From Phymorhynchus buccinoides (Eukaryota; Mollusca; Gastropoda; Neogastropoda; Raphitomidae): a DNA stretch of 64,000 nt. The notes beneath the pieces are model-generated. The model was not told the DNA's origin and ran no database searches. It saw only the letters and a program-made list of their open reading frames with translations. A program made the translations under genes and the position numbers. Of the stretch, positions 45,801 through 56,100 are shown piece after piece. The stretch covers positions 25,236,562-25,300,561 of the forward strand of contig CM065704.1 of assembly GCA_017654935.2 (NCBI GenBank), read 5' to 3'. The number at the start of each line of letters is the position of its first letter. Within the stretch, counting starts at the first letter, position 1.

Positions 45801-48800
45801 CCTCTCGCTGCTCCTTATTCCCACAGGACACTGCAGTCAGGGAGTAGAAGAAATTCCCTCAGGACACCCGATTTGGGCCCTTTTCAATACATTCTCTTAA
45901 AAAACACCTGGAGATCACAGTGACTTCATTTTTGTATACAGGGCTCCCAATTGTCCCGCAAAACAAGGGGTCCCAGGGACTCCTTCACTTACAGTATAGA
46001 GGGTCTTCGAGGCGGGATAGTGGCATTGTGAATGCTAAAAAGAATTTTTCGAGTGCATCCTTGGGACCCCCTGCACATTCTTTTAAAGGGTCCTCTGGAA
46101 TTCTAGTGCTACATAGACCCCCAAATGGGGGGCCCTGGGAGCCCTGGTATAGTGGTTTAGATTTATTTTTAACCCTTTAAATTATATGTAATTGGAAAAC
46201 CAGCTCATTAATTTGCATTTAACTGAACGGGTTGAAAGCAGTCACACTAGCAGCGTGTCGGCAGCGGTAAACTCGGGCGTTGCTAGTATTCTAGCGGCGT
46301 GTTGCGAAAAAGTTAAGGAGGCAAGGAGTGTTAAAAACTTCCTAATTTATGGTCAGCCCTAACCTAAGTTAGATCAAGTGTTTTCTTCTTTTTCTTCTGT
46401 GGTGGTGACCAACTTCTTTAAAAAGAAGTAATTGTACACACTTTAGGGGGTGACCATAGAACAAGAATCAGAAGAGAGAGAGAGAGGAAGAGAAAGTGAA
46501 TACACATACAAGCTATCAGATTGGCTTAAAATCAATAGGGAAAAATCAGTTATCTGTTCATTTTTACTTATGCAAACCATGTAACATTTTTTAATCGAGT
46601 CATTATATATGTCTTTCATAGGAAGAGGAAGAGAAGGCCAAAGCCAAGCGGAAAAAGAAGCTGCACTGGGGGTAAGTTGATTTTAAGGTAACTTTCTCTC
46701 TCGTTGGAAGAAATGTTTGAATATCTTTGCTCTTTTATCAGTGAAGCTTTGTCTGGCTTGTTTCATGTAAAATAGTATAAGTAGGTGGTCTGTTTTGTGT
46801 AATGTCTGTTTGTCAACTGTGTTGTTTTGTGTATGGTTTCTGTGTAACCATTTTTTTTAACCCTTTCACCGCCTGTCACCGTCAGGTGTCGCATTTATGC
46901 ACCACAATGGTTTAGCACCCATGTCACTGAAAGGCATCAAATTAGGGCCTGTTATCCGAAGACCCTATTTTCTTAATTTTGGGAGGTAAGGACAGGCCTA
47001 ATGTTGTACATGTCACAGAGGAATTCCCACTATTGCTGATATTTTTTTCTCTCTACCCAGTTAAGTTTAATTGTATTTTGGGGCTGAAAAATTGCTGACG
47101 GCAAAAGGGTTAACCTTTTCGCCGCCAGTTACTTTTCAGCCTAAAATTTCTGTCCAACTTGCCAGGGTTAAGAAAAGTTGACGTTTTCAATACTTTGAAT
47201 CCCCCCTATGACATTGTATCAAGTAAGGCCTTTCCTTATCTCCAAAAATGAACAACATAAGATCACTGGATATCAGATCCTAGTTTGATCTCTGTTAGTG
47301 ACAGGGGTATTAAATTGATGTGGTGCAGAATTGCGACATTGGTGGCGAAACGGTTAACCTTAGAGGACGATAGAAAGCCACATTGTTTGAATCCTGTGAA
47401 TCGTGTCTTATAGACCCACTGAGCCGGCTGGATTAAGTCCCTTGTTTTTTTCTGGGTCGGTGTGGCCCACATTCAGACTTTCCTCGTATACGATCGAGGC
47501 TGCTCTTTAAAGTGGTGTCTCATTTTCGTGCAAGAGGACATTTGTATGGGAGCAACAATTGGTCAAAATAAGATTTCTTACCAGCTGTAACAGGGAAAAC
47601 ACGTGAAAACCGTGATTTTGACACGTGACGTACTGGGTCTTTAAGAAGTGAATGGCTGATGTGATCCCAATCTCTTTCTTGAATTTCAATTTTAAATCCC
47701 TGACTTCGAGAGCATGATGATTTATAATATTCATAAGGCAAAGTTGTTTCTTTACACAGACCCTTATCATTATAAATCCTCATCAAGGCTTCTGGCTTCC
47801 TCTAATCTGTCACTCTCTTTGACTCTGCCTTCCCCCATTGCTTACAGTCATTTATCATATTTTCCGGACTACAAAGCACACATTATAACGTACCCCCCCC
47901 ACACCTCCCCAAATTTTACGCAAAATTCAGATTTTGTTTTTATACTTTCTTACCATATTATTAGTCATAAGGGAAAAAATAGTAGGCCTTATAATCTGAA
48001 AATTACAGTACCCTATTTTTCGGATCATTAGGCGCTGCAATAAGGCTACAATAAGGCGAATAGGGCAATTTTCAAGAAAAATCTGAAAAAAATTCAAGCA
48101 AAAGGCGTCCTCGTTTAAAGAAAGTAAAACTTTGAAGCCCGTACGCGTCCTGTGATCGCTTACCGACCGCCATTACTGCTGTCGTAAACGAGAATTGACT
48201 CCCCTTTCAAATAATCAAACTTCCGTTTGTGCTGCTTCCTGTTGTTGTGTTTGGACAATTCTTCGCGAAAACTGATAGAATTATGTTTTTTTTGCTCTAC
48301 AACGATGCTTTTTACATCCAATGAAGGGTTATGGCATGTGTTGGACGGTATCTCGGATGATAATAGTGATTTTGAAGCAACTTAACGTGAGTATTCATCG
48401 TATTGGCAAATCGTGACCACTTTCAATGTGTGACTCGCAGTAGACTGAACTGAACACGGCAATTGTTGCCCCTCTTCCCTCGTTTATTAGGCGCATAGGT
48501 CGAAATTGGAGAAAACAATATCGCCTTATAACCCGAAAATGACGGTACTAATCTATGTTTCTGTTTTAAAGAGCAGCCTCAATTTCAAGTTGGGGGCATT
48601 TGTATATGGGTCACAGCTACCCAGAAAAAACCAAGGGACTTAATCGTGGTGGGTCAGTGTATCTTTAACCCTTCCCGTACCCCGCTATGAAACTCACACG
48701 CGGTGCCTCGTGGGTGCTCACACCCCCATGGTTTTTGCATAGGCGATTCAGTGAATAGTCCTCACCCTACCTCGTGGGTGCCCACACACCCATACTTTTA

Positions 48801-48974
48801 CATAGTGATTTGGTGCTTCTACACACTTTTTTTTTTTTTTTTTGAGCCGGAGATCAGATTTTTTGTTTTCTACATTAAGAAAACAAATTGGGGAATTTCG
48901 TTCGAGGTTTATATCTATTCTTTATCATAAACATAACACACATTAATCTCTCTAATAACATGTTATAATAACAT

Positions 48975-49008
<34 letters not shown>

Positions 49009-50435
49009 CGATCGTTCTTTATGTGTTCTTACATACATGCACAACACTGTTTCCGGCTGTCCGTCCATGAATCTTGAATGATGCAAGTTTAGTGCAAAGA
49101 AACTCTTTGTTGAAAGTCATACGGTTTTTGCTCTGTAAAAGTATGGGTGTGTTTGCACCCACGAGGTACGGCGCGCATAGATCCTTCTTTGAGAGTATGG
49201 GTGTGTGAGCACCCAGGATGTATGGCGCGCATAGATCCTTCTTTGAGAGTATGGGTGTGTCAGCACCCAGGAGGTACGGCGAAGGTTCAACGACAAATTT
49301 GTTGTTTATTTACTCGCTTGTTTTTCAACCAAAATGCTGGATATTTGGGGTGCACATGCTCAACGTTTTCATTGACAAAGTCATAAAATTTCAGCAAGAT
49401 TCAATGAACGGTTTTGAAAATACGAAACAAAAAGTAAACGTATGGGTGCAAACACACCCACGGGGTACGGGAAGGGTTAAAGAAACAACAAACAAAATGT
49501 CCCGAAGAGATAGAGTGACAGACGGAGAGCGGTAGGCCTGTTGAAAAGATTCATTTCGTTGCTGTCCGACGCTAACAGTGTATCTGCAAAATCAGTGATT
49601 TTACAGGAGCCTCAAAAAACATGTCATCTGCTACAATGTCATTCCCCATTTGATATACGCTGGACTCTTCTTCTTTACCGATGAGTAAACATGTGACACA
49701 ATAAAAGTTGCCTAGCACCTAAAGTTTTCCTGATAATTCAGTTACACGCTTAGCGCCGGAGTTGCAAAGAATGGGAGATCGACAGCTGCAATCTCTGTAC
49801 CGGCAGCTACACGGTTAGCGTGTCAAGGATTTCCAGTGACAAATTTGAACATTTAATAATAATAATTGGCACTTATATAGCGCACATATCTAGAAAATTC
49901 TATTCATGGCGCTTTACAAAGAAATAAAACTATAAACATTCACTCACACACACACACACACACACACAAAAAAAAAAAAAGAAAGACGATGAAAGGGAGA
50001 GGGTGGGAAGGGGGGGGATGCGGGGGGGGGTGGGGGGGGGGGGGGGGCGTCACACACACATACACGCTGCATGCACACACACACATACACACACGCACGC
50101 ACGCACGCGCGCACGCACGCACGCACACACACACACAAACACACACACACACACACACCACTCAATTTCCATACCGCACAATCAACACACACACTGCATA
50201 CACACACGCACGCACACATTGCACGCACACGCACGCGCACACGCAGACACAATATATTTATATTAGACCTGAGTGAGGTCATTAGAAGGGGTTTCAGTGA
50301 AAAATCTATTTTTGTCAAATTTTACAGATACACGGTTAGCGTCGGACAGCAATGATTTGTAATCCGATTTTTTTATTTTTTGTTTTTTTCAGTTTTGAAG
50401 CCAAGCATCGGTGGGAAACGAAGAGCAACATGTAG
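35406..50435 (+). CDS. FAM204A: FAM204A-like protein, complete, seven coding exons
   Basis: Exons: 35406-35504, 40377-40470, 41875-42079, 42924-43113, 44869-44925, 46622-46671, 50393-50435. Together 738 bases, that is 245 codons plus stop, in frame through all six introns. Vertebrate FAM204A is about 230 residues, of unknown molecular function. Shared landmarks: a P-S-x-x-W-x-KFQ-L segment across exons 1-2, then basic and Ser-rich linkers, [39 protein letters not shown], a charged [17 protein letters not shown] helix, and the C-terminal [13 protein letters not shown]. Composition suggests a mostly helical, highly charged intracellular protein with no signal peptide or membrane span. A possible poly(A) signal (AATAAA) lies about 150 bp after the stop, near 50583. 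Intron 1 contains a LINE. Confidence 0.93.
35526..37735 (+). mobile_element. 5'-truncated non-LTR retrotransposon (LINE) with reverse transcriptase
   Basis: The endonuclease is missing. The sequence enters in the linker ([20 protein letters not shown]) and carries a near-complete reverse transcriptase: [65 protein letters not shown] and FADDTKMY with the catalytic FADD box, then the [11 protein letters not shown] region and a C-terminal [17 protein letters not shown]. It resembles jockey/CR1-type elements. Stop at 37618-37620; the tail is repeated CCTAAT (37720-37735). Two frame breaks, at about 35895 and in the A run at 35937-35948, put stops between linker and RT. It lies in FAM204A intron 1, same strand, starting about 20 bp past the exon 1 donor. 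Confidence 0.88.
37736..38570 (+). other. FAM204A intron 1, no recognised feature
   Basis: AT-rich sequence. Nothing I can support as a gene or named repeat. Confidence 0.4.
38575..38945 (+). mobile_element. LINE 3' fragment, frameshifted
   Basis: Reads VQRRAATEL, then [20 protein letters not shown], then, in another frame, [20 protein letters not shown] and [16 protein letters not shown]. This is the familiar C-terminal end of jockey-like LINE ORFs. Stops and a frameshift make it a relic. C-rich sequence follows. Confidence 0.8.
38940..39135. repeat. Poly-C/CT-rich tract
   Basis: Long C runs interspersed with TCCTC. Proline/glycine-rich frames here are artefacts. Confidence 0.9.
39390..39610. 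repeat. (CA)n microsatellites
   Basis: Two CA blocks (39395-39495 and 39552-39596) around 50 bp of unique sequence. Confidence 0.9.
40033..40278 (-). mobile_element. TTAA MITE D, inverted copy
   Basis: TTAACCCTTTCACCGCCAAA at left and GGCGGTGAAAGGG-TCAA at right, with a degraded target on the right. Confidence 0.8.
40377..40470 (+). CDS. FAM204A: FAM204A-like exon 2
   Basis: Acceptor aaaacag, donor AATG|gtcagt (weak but phase-consistent, phase 1). It encodes [20 protein letters not shown] and continues [11 protein letters not shown]. The last 15 bases and the following intron recur at 30127. Confidence 0.82.
40592..41237 (-). mobile_element. TIR element H, interrupted by foldback E
   Basis: H ends CATACCTGTTTACTC (degraded) and GGGGTAAACAGGTCTG. 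E occupies 40618-41046. H text flows across it (TTAGTATTC, then TAGTAATATTCTAATATTC). No clear duplication outside H. Confidence 0.7.
40618..41046. mobile_element. Foldback element E, second copy
   Basis: Arms GGTAAAGGTAAAGATGTGCC and CACATCTTGACCTTTACC. One arm holds CCTAACCCCCTAACCC and a long C run; the opposite arm has lost its telomere-like part. Confidence 0.8.
41875..42079 (+). CDS. FAM204A: FAM204A-like exon 3
   Basis: Acceptor ccccttag, donor GACAG|gtacaa. It encodes [20 protein letters not shown], then a Ser-rich low-complexity run (positions of the TCC repeats near 41970) and a basic stretch SRKRPAGED. Phase 1 in, phase 2 out. Confidence 0.82.
42520..42920. repeat. (CT)n tracts before FAM204A exon 4
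   Basis: (CT)n 42525-42566 and 42850-42912. The second runs into the polypyrimidine tract of the exon 4 acceptor. A LINE-like tail, TTGTAAAATAAAGTTTCTG, lies between. Confidence 0.8.
42924..43113 (+). CDS. FAM204A: FAM204A-like exon 4 (conserved core)
   Basis: Acceptor tctctcaccag, donor GAG|gtgacc. It encodes [20 protein letters not shown], then a loop, then [20 protein letters not shown] and SDHMASRE. This is the best-conserved segment of the family. Phase 2 in, phase 0 out. Confidence 0.93.
43114..44215 (+). other. FAM204A intron 4, 5' part
   Basis: No gene. TG-rich at 43965-44045. A short sequence ending AGACGTTAAACCAACCACAGAG (a common invertebrate repeat end) is near 43840. Confidence 0.5.
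44220..44692 (+). mobile_element. TTAA MITE L, degraded copy
   Basis: It shares CTTTTGACTACACAGACACG, repeated CTCCACGACCCATACTC-type units and a TTATACACATTAATTAAATT interior with the intact copy at 59253. It ends GGTGAAGG-TTAA. Confidence 0.75.
44869..44925 (+). CDS. FAM204A: FAM204A-like exon 5
   Basis: 57 bp, phase 0 both ends, acceptor tatcag and donor CAG|gtaccg. It encodes [19 protein letters not shown], matching the AKAV-type helix that follows TREL in vertebrate proteins. Confidence 0.85.
44959..45255 (+). mobile_element. MITE F with an internal tandem duplication
   Basis: TATTTTTCGGACTATAAGCA occurs at about 44966 and again at about 45069, about 105 bp apart. It ends TTATAGTCCGAAAAATACAG. 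Confidence 0.8.
45330..45610. repeat. TG minisatellite with GACTGTG/GATTGGTG spacers
   Basis: (TG)n is broken regularly by GACTG and GATT(GG), making higher-order units of roughly 40-60 bp. Confidence 0.85.
45611..46621 (+). other. FAM204A intron 5
   Basis: A stretch near 45940-46160 has inverted-looking GGGTCCCAGGGACTCC and GGGGGGCCCTGGGAGCCC ends (possible MITE). Otherwise nothing recognised. Confidence 0.4.
46622..46671 (+). CDS. FAM204A: FAM204A-like exon 6
   Basis: 50 bp, acceptor tttcatag and donor TGGGG|gtaagt. It encodes [16 protein letters not shown]. Phase 0 in, phase 2 out. Confidence 0.9.
46857..47113 (-). mobile_element. TTAA MITE D, inverted, left of a head-to-head pair
   Basis: TTAACCCTTTCACCGCCTGT left end. 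The right end GGCAAAAGGG-TTAA shares its TTAA (47110-47113) with the next copy. Confidence 0.8.
47110..47356 (+). mobile_element. TTAA MITE D, right of the head-to-head pair
   Basis: TTAACCTTTTCGCCGCCAGT left end and GTGGCGAAACGG-TTAA right end, opposite orientation to the adjoining copy. Confidence 0.8.
47785..48547 (+). repeat. SINE R fragment followed by MITE F-like elements
   Basis: 47785-47855 has R text (CTCTTTGACTCTGCCTTCCC). 47857-48012 is F (ATATTTTCCGGACTACAAAG onwards). 48009-48547 has similar ends (CTATTTTTCGGATCATTAGG and CGCCTTATAACCCGAAAATG) with a longer interior. Confidence 0.65.
48665..49480 (+). mobile_element. TTAA MITE K
   Basis: TTAA-CCCTTCCCGTACCCC and GGGGTACGGGAAGGG-TTAA ends, 816 bp. 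Inside, TATGGGTGTGT plus AGCACCC-type units repeat about three times. No transposase frame. Confidence 0.8.
49855..50250. repeat. Non-LTR tail (inverted) and CA/G-rich tracts
   Basis: (AAT)n, TTGGCACTTATATAGCGCAC and GGCGCTTTACAAAG at 49855-49922, then CA and G runs to 50250. All in FAM204A intron 6. Confidence 0.8.
50393..50435 (+). CDS. FAM204A: FAM204A-like exon 7 (stop codon)
   Basis: Acceptor tttttttcag. It encodes (G)[13 protein letters not shown] then TAG. The W-G-F-E-A-K-x-R-WE-x-K-S-N-M terminus is nearly invariant in the family. Confidence 0.93.
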
Positions 50436-51148
50436 ACCCGGCCCCGGACTCTTTTCTGATGGAGGCGTTGTGAGCTCAGTCAGGGGGATATAACTGTGAT
50501 GACTGCGATTTGTAAATACTGGGGAAATGACTGGAAAGGTTCCCCCCGAAGACGGGAGTGTGGCTGCCCACGTGGCAGGGTAATAAAACAAACGGTCACG
50601 CACGTAATGTTCTCATCCCTAGTTGATGCGTTTGTACCGTAGTGTTCAGGTGTTTGTGCGCTGCTGTTGGGATGATCCCTGGAGTCTTTTAGCCAGGGTA
50701 CGTCAACAACGAACAGCAACTGGAAAGGTGTTTGCTTCATGGTGGTCTTTTTCTTGTGTGAGTTAGATTTGCTGACTTTTTTTTTGGGGGGGGGGGGGGG
50801 AGGGGTGGGGGGGGGGCTCAAAACAGAAGGGGCGTAAAAAACGTAAGTGAAAGTATGTATGAATATTTTGTTTGCCGAAGTTATGCGTTTGTGTGGTTGA
50901 GTGCCATGGAAATTCATTAATTAAAAAAATGAAATTGTCAACAAAATAATGTATTTTGTGTTCTGGGATTGTTTATGTTTGTCTGCTAAACAGTAAATGA
51001 ACAGATTCTCTCTCTGCCTCCCTCTCGCTCGCTCTGTTTCACACGTGCCCATGCATACACACACTACGGATATTCACCCACACACACACCCACATGCACA
51101 CACTCGCTCGCTCTCACACACATGTATATAGATTTGTGTGTTTGTGTT
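50436..51148 (+). other. FAM204A 3' UTR and downstream sequence
   Basis: A possible AATAAA lies near 50583. A G-run at 50785-50815 and CA-rich sequence at 51040-51120 follow. No further gene. Confidence 0.5.
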
Positions 51149-51462
51149 GTCCCCATGGGGATACCGGGGGGTCTTTCATAAAAATAGTTCCCCCACCTTC
51201 TGGAAGTTCTGTGCTTGTAACTTCCTGTAATCTGCCACTCTTTGACTCTGCCTTTTCCCTTTGCTTTCTATCATCTACTATCTTTCTGACTTATTGGTCC
51301 ATTCTCCTGCATTTAAAAAAAATAATCTCTCCTTTGAGCTCCTCCGAAATCGGAATGTGTCGGCTGTACGCAGCGGGGAGACCAGTGAAAACTGAAAACT
51401 GGACACATACATACCTTACCCATTATGGCCATATGGTCTGGGAATGCAGAAGAAGAAGAAGT
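51149..51462 (+). mobile_element. SINE R, full length, GAA tail
   Basis: CCCCATGGGGATACCGGGGG to GGGAATGCAGAAGAAGAAG, with all R landmarks in order. Confidence 0.8.
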
Positions 51463-51889
51463 GTGTGTGAAATGTTAATTAAAAGGAAAATCCATGGACA
51501 GTAGAAAACATAAACCACAAGTTTTGTATAATGATAATATCTTCACACTTTTTTCATTACATAATCCATACAACTGACGTAAGTTCCAAGTGTCGCCACA
51601 TTATCATGCAGGTGCATACATACATGTGGAACTTTCACAAATGTGCTCCAACAAGTTGACTGCGTAAAATCGATTTTTACATTGCACAGGATCAACAACA
51701 ACAACAAAAAACCCTGAACAATAACAATAAACATAAAAAAAACAATCACAACCACAAAACCCCACCTAGAAAGCACTCAAGACTGTAAACCTCCATTGAG
51801 GTAGCTTGATCTTTCCCCCTCCAAACTTCAATGGATTGTGAGTTGCATAACGTCCAAACTCTTTCACTTCCAGTATATTTCAACCAAAC

Positions 51890-52850
51890 CTGTTCCCACC
51901 CTTTGCTGGCAGTTTCCAGGGACAAACTGCTTAAAAACCAGGGACAGAGACTTATCTCCAGGGACAAACATTACAATGACATGTATCGGGGTCAAAACAC
52001 ACTTCATATTTTTATTTTGTGATGTTCGTATAGCAAGACTTCTGCAACAGAATTTTCCCCCCAGTCTTTTTGATAATAAGTTTTGGTGTCAATGTGCTTC
52101 AATATCCAAGATTCTTTGGTGTTCGATGAATAGCCTATGTGTAACATCAAAGACTGTACAGGGGAAGATAAACATCCGGTCTCTTTTCCCTATATGAGTA
52201 GTGAGGACAGACACACTGGTTATGTCCCTTTGAAACGTGACACATTTTACGCGTCGATAGGCCAGTTGAATTCTCCGTTCAAGTTCCAGTCTGAGTTTTT
52301 GGATAGCCTGCACTGTGAATAGTGTACACGTCCGCACTAACGATAAGCTTTTAAGTAATCCATCTTACCCTTTTAGAATATCTTTGGTAACATGTCTGTT
52401 AGAAAATGTCAACAGTGTCTGTTGTTTGGCAATATTAACATTTCTTCCCCTCAACCCAAAACGGTACAAGTGCAGTTGTAGTGCACGCGCACTATAACTT
52501 CACTTGCGCTCCAAGTGTCAAGTGTACTATCCGGGACAGAAAATATTGGTGAATTTTTTTTACGGAAAAAGTGATATTTTCATTCTTCAAATCCCCTATA
52601 GAGACAGCACTTTTTCCGTCTAAGATGGTTCAGATAGTGTTGTGAGGGGAAGAAATGTTAATATTGCCTGTTGTTTTTGGTGTTCCTGTGTTCAACGGTA
52701 AAGTTATCTAACAAGACAAATGACTGCTCTACAAACTTTTGATTCTACTCAGTTTCCAGGGACACCAGACAGAAAAGTGGATTCCAGGGACAGGGTGTCT
52801 TTTTTTAAAAACTGTTTCCAGGGACAGACCAGGGATGGAAGGGAGCCCTG
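51890..52850 (+). repeat. Dispersed repeat I, uninterrupted copy
   Basis: It contains TTTCCAGGGACAAACTGC, CCAGGGACAGAGACTTAT, and later CTACTCAGTTTCCAGGGACA. It preserves the sequence into which element H inserted at 1434. It has extra sequence between about 52140 and 52640. Confidence 0.7.
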
Positions 52851-53183
52851 TGTTCCTAACCTGTTAAAACGTTGTTAAATAAACTCACAAACAGGCAACA
52901 CCAAACGATGACAAAAAACATGACCATCTTGACAAGCTTTAAAAAAATAAAAATAAATAAATTGAAAGACCGCATTACATCCCGTATAAAACATTTGAAT
53001 GACCCCCCCCCCCCCCCCCCCCCCTACCCCCCAAAAAACTGGCAATGAGGTACATATTGCATAGTTATACTTCAAAACCAATACATGTATCCAGAAGAGC
53101 AATCATTGGATAGTATATCGTTAACATAACATTATGAGTGGACATACTTGTACTGAAATCCTGTATGGGAAATGAGGAAGAAC

Positions 53184-56100
53184 TACAGTGGAACCTCCCT
53201 TTCAGAACTCCCGTTATAAGACTCCCTCCCACATAAGACCCACTTCTCCGAGACATTGCCCTTCTTTGTAAGTTTTAATTTACCTCCCTTATAAGACCCC
53301 TCCCTTATATGACCTCCCGTTATGACTCCCTCCCACATAAGACCCACTTCTCCGAGACATTACCCTTCTTTGTAAGTTTTAATTTACCTCCCTTACAAGA
53401 CCCCTCCCAATAGGACCTCCCGTTATAAGACTCCCTCCCACATAAGACCTGCTTCTCCGAGACATTACCCTTCTTTGTAAGTTTAAATTTACCTCCCTTA
53501 TAAGACCCCTCCCTTATAGGACCTCCCATTATAAGACTCCCTCCCACATAAGACCTGCTTCTCCGAGACATTACCCTTCTTTGTAAGTTTTAAATTACCT
53601 CCCTTATAAGACCCCTCCCAATAGGACCTCCCGTTATAAGACTCCCTCCCACATAAGACCCACTTCTCCGAGACATTGCCCTTCTTTGTAAGTTTTAATT
53701 TACCTCCCTTACAAGACCCCTATTAGGACCTCCCGTTATAAGACTCCCTCCCACATAAGACCCACTTCTCCGAGACATTGCCCTTCTTTGTAAGTATTAA
53801 ATTTACCTCCCTTATAAGACCCCTCCCAATAGGACCTCCCGTTATAAGACTCCCTCCCACATAAGACCTACTTCTCCGAGACATTGCCCTTCTTTGTAAG
53901 TTTTAAATTACCTCCCTTATAAGACCCCTCCCTTATAAGACCTCCCGTTATAAGACTCCCTCCCACATAAGACCCACTTCTCCGAGACATTACCCTTCTT
54001 TCCTTCTTTGTAAGTTTTAAATTACCTCCCTTATAAGACCCCTCCCAATAGGACCTCCCGTTATAAGACTCCCTCCCACATAAGACCCACTTCTCCGAGA
54101 CATTGCCCTTCTTTGTAAGTTTTAAATTACCTCCCTTATAAGACCCCTCCCTTATAAGACCTCCCGTTATAAGACTCCCTCCCACATAAGACCCACTTCT
54201 CCGAGACATTGCCCTTCTTTGTAAGTTTTAATTTACCTCCCTTATAAGACCCCTCCCAATAGGACCTCCCGTTATAAGACTCCCTCCCACATAAGACCAC
54301 TTCTCCGAGACATTGCCCTTCTTTGTAAGTTTTAAATTTACCTCCCTTATAAGACCCCTCCCAATAGGACCTCCCGTTATAAGACTCCCTCCCACATAAG
54401 ACCCACTTCTCCGAGACATTGCCCTTCTTTGTAAGTTTTAAATTACCTCCCTTATAAGACCCCTCCCTTATAAGACCTCCCGTTATAAGACTCCCTCCCA
54501 CATAAGACCCACTTCTTCTCCGAGACATTGCCCTTCTTTGTAAGTTTTAAATTACCTCCCTTATAAGACCCCTCCCAATAGGACCTCCCATTATAAGACT
54601 CCCTCCCACATAAGACCCACTTCTCCGAGACATTGCCCTTCTTTGTAAGTTTTAAAATTACCTCCCTTATAAGACCCCTCCCTTATAAGACCTCCCGTTA
54701 TAAGACTTCCCACATAAGACCCACTTCTCCGAGACAATGCCCTTCTTTGTAAGTTTTAATTTACCTCCCTTATAAGACCCCTCCCAATAGGACCTCCCGT
54801 TATAAGACTCCCTCCCACATAAGACCCACTTCTCCGAGACATTGCCCTTCTTTGTAAGTTTTAAAATTACCTCCCTTATAAGACCCCTCCCTTATAAGAC
54901 CTTTTAAGACTCCCTCCCACATAAGACCCACTTCTCCGAGACATTGCCCTTCTTTGTAAGTTTTAAAATTACCTCCCTTATAAGACCCCTCCCAATAGGA
55001 CCTCCCGTTATAAGACTCCCTCCCACATAAGACCCACTTCTCCGAGACATTGCCCTTCTTTGTAAGTTTAAAATTACCTCCCTTATAAGACCCCTCCCAA
55101 TAGGACCTCCCGTTATAAGACTCCCTCCCACATAAGACCCACTTCTCCGAGACCTCCCTTCTTTGTAATTTAAATTACCTCCCTAAGACCCCTCCCAATA
55201 GGACCTCCCGTTATAAGACTCCCTCCCACATAATACTTCTCCGAGACAGCCCTTCTTTGTAAGTTTTAAAATTACCTCCCTTATAAGACCCCTATAGGAC
55301 CTCCCGTTATAAGACTCCCTCCCACATAAGACCCACTTCTCCGAGACATTGCCCTTCTTTGTAAGTTTTAATTTACCTCCCTTATAAGACCCCTCCCAAT
55401 AGGACCTCCCGTTATAAGACTCCCTCCCACATAAGACCCACTTCTCCGAGACATTGCCCTTCTTTGTAAGTATTTAAATTACCTCCCTTATAAGACCCCT
55501 CCCATATAGGACCTCCCGTTATAAGACTCCCTCCCACATAAGACCCACTTCTCCGAGACATTACCCTTCTTTGTAAGTTTTAATTTACCTCCCTTATAAG
55601 ACCCCTCCCAATAGGACCTCCCGTTATAAGACTCCCTCCCACATAAGACCCACTTCTCCGAGACATTGCCCTTCTTTGTAAGTTTTAAATTACCTCCCTT
55701 ATAAGACCCCTCCCAATAGGACCTCCCGTTATAAGACTCCCTCCCACATAAGACCCACTTCTCCGAGACATTGCCCTTCTTTGTAAGTTTTAAAATTACC
55801 TCCCCTAAGACCCCTCCCCAATAGGACCTCCCGTTATAAGACTCCCTCCCACATAAGACCCACTTCTCCGAGACATTACCCTTCTTTGTAAGTTTTAATT
55901 TACCTCCCTTGTAAGACCCCTCCCAATAGGACCTCCCGTTATAAGACTCCCTCCCACATAAGACCTACTTCTCTGAGACATTGCCCTTCTTTGTAAGTTT
56001 TAAATTACCTCCCTTATAAGACCCCTCCCAATAGGACCTCCCGTTATAAGACTCCCTCCCACATAAGACCCACTTCTCCGAGACATTACCCTTCTTTGTA

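Noticed and set aside
45920..46180. 86-codon plus-strand frame in FAM204A intron 5
   Set aside because: No splice sites in phase with the gene; the region has inverted-repeat ends and looks like a mobile element.
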